From Acidobacteriota bacterium (GTDB lineage: Bacteria > Acidobacteriota > Terriglobia > Acidiferrales > UBA7541), in assembly GCA_003161195.1 (NCBI GenBank), contig PMOV01000197.1, forward strand, positions 1-6,191: 6,191 nucleotides of DNA, read 5' to 3'. This document shows, piece after piece, positions 6,025-6,191 of the stretch (position 1 is its first letter; each line of letters begins with the position of its first letter). Under the pieces are notes generated by a model, which searched no databases, was not told where the DNA came from, and was given only the letters and a program-made list of their open reading frames with translations. A program made the translations under genes and the position numbers.

Positions 6025-6077
6025 GGGCTAAAGCCCATTTTGCGGTGCCGAGTTTACGGCACGGCTGAAGCCGTGCC
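6025..6077. repeat. REP-like double-hairpin module
   Basis: Two compact palindromes lie in tandem. GGGCT/AGCCC (6025-6029 with 6032-6036) closes on AA. GGCACGGCT/AGCCGTGCC (6058-6066 with 6069-6077) is a perfect 9-bp stem around GA. Both arms share the GGCT-AR-AGCC core, so the hairpins look related. The arrangement GGGGCTAAAGCCC, spacer, TTTACGGCACGGCTGAAGCCGTGCC matches a high-copy intergenic repeat I associate with Acidobacteriota. Its role is unknown; transcript-end stabilisation or mobilisation by a REP-associated transposase are family-level ideas only. Confidence 0.7.
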
Positions 6078-6083
6078 CTCCCG

Positions 6084-6127
6084 AAGAGAAGAGGGCTGAC
6101 ACCCTAAGAGAAGAGGTGTTGACCTGC
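6084..6127. repeat. Imperfect 22-bp tandem duplication
   Basis: AAGAGAAGAGG occurs at 6084-6094 and 6106-6116, a 22-bp period, followed by related ends GCTGACACCCT and TGTTGACCTGC. Each copy can form a 4-bp hairpin at the same place: AGGG/CCCT (6092-6095 with 6102-6105) and AGGT/ACCT (6114-6117 with 6122-6125). The differing fourth pair (G-C versus T-A) is compensatory. It directly abuts the REP-like module and may belong to it. Confidence 0.55.
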
Positions 6128-6148
6128 GGTGTGCGTGTGAGGTACGGT
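6119..6148 (+). promoter_or_regulatory. Candidate promoter TTGACC-18-TACGGT
   Basis: TTGACC (6119-6124) matches five of six bases of the sigma-70 -35 consensus, and TACGGT (6143-6148) fits the TANNNT -10 pattern after an 18-base spacer. Transcription would begin near 6155, almost at the ATG at 6157. The -35 lies inside the second copy of the tandem repeat, so if real, the repeat supplies part of the promoter. This is motif-level inference only. Confidence 0.3.
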
Positions 6149-6156
6149 GAAAGAGA

Positions 6157-6191
6157 ATGGTGGCTACGCGAAACTTCTCCAAGCTCACGAC
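6157..6191 (+). CDS. Possible start of a gene running off the window
   Basis: From the ATG at 6157 the frame stays open to the edge, reading MVATRNFSKLT. GGTGA at 6146-6150 is six bases before the ATG and could serve as a ribosome-binding site, and a candidate promoter lies just upstream. Eleven residues are too few to name a family, and an open stretch this short could arise by chance. Confidence 0.3.
   Translation, partial: MVATRNFSKLT

Larger units (their letters stand above)
5638..6156. other. Gene-free, repeat-rich intergenic region
   Basis: No reading frame here has a family signature; the one open frame entering it (5471-5803) is a shadow of the DUF72 gene. The region holds, in order, three similar short blocks (TTTTGGGC, TTTAGGGG, ATTTGGGC between 5644 and 5670), a segment bounded by CAGTACTA inverted ends, paired 15-mers in an AT-rich core (about 5770-5880), a GC-rich stretch with a dispersed-repeat-like motif, and a hairpin module with a tandem duplication. 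No tRNA or rRNA was recognised, and there is no strong intrinsic terminator after the DUF72 stop. Confidence 0.75.

Overview
The window looks like chromosomal DNA from a GC-rich Gram-negative bacterium, most likely an acidobacterium. A Gram-negative outer membrane is implied by a complete lpxD (lipid A pathway). The acidobacterial call is inference: it rests on a short PilZ protein, a P-loop/cysteine protein of a kind I associate with that phylum, and a gene-poor tail carrying a hairpin repeat built on GGCACGGCTGAAGCCGTGCC. It has not been checked by a search.

Layout. Bases 15-764 (minus) encode a P-loop protein with a cysteine cluster. It lies 103 bp downstream of lpxD (868-1920 minus, with possible upstream starts at 1989 or 1998), so the two may be co-transcribed. 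Divergent from lpxD is an exported alpha/beta-hydrolase-like protein with a TPR-like C-terminus (2063-3511 plus). The short lpxD/hydrolase gap carries overlapping -10-like hexamers on both strands. The hydrolase gene converges on a small PilZ gene (3537-3860 minus) with only 25 bp between the stops. Divergent from PilZ, a YqaB-like HAD phosphatase (3993-4598 plus) overlaps by 14 bp a DUF72 TIM-barrel gene with an unusual N-terminal extension (4585-5637 plus). These two form a likely translationally coupled pair.

From 5638 to about 6156 I see no gene. This tail is a mosaic of repeats: a segment bounded by CAGTACTA inverted ends and containing two copies of a 15-mer exactly 50 bp apart in an AT-rich core; a dispersed-repeat-like AACGCGGAGGCGCAGAG stretch; a two-hairpin REP-like module; and a 22-bp imperfect tandem duplication whose two copies each keep a small hairpin. 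A new reading frame may begin at 6157 and run off the window.

The genes do not form one obvious pathway: LPS biosynthesis, c-di-GMP sensing, small-molecule dephosphorylation and two proteins of unknown role lie side by side. I see no phage, CRISPR or defence island. The most interesting items are the cysteine-cluster P-loop protein and the layered repeat tail.
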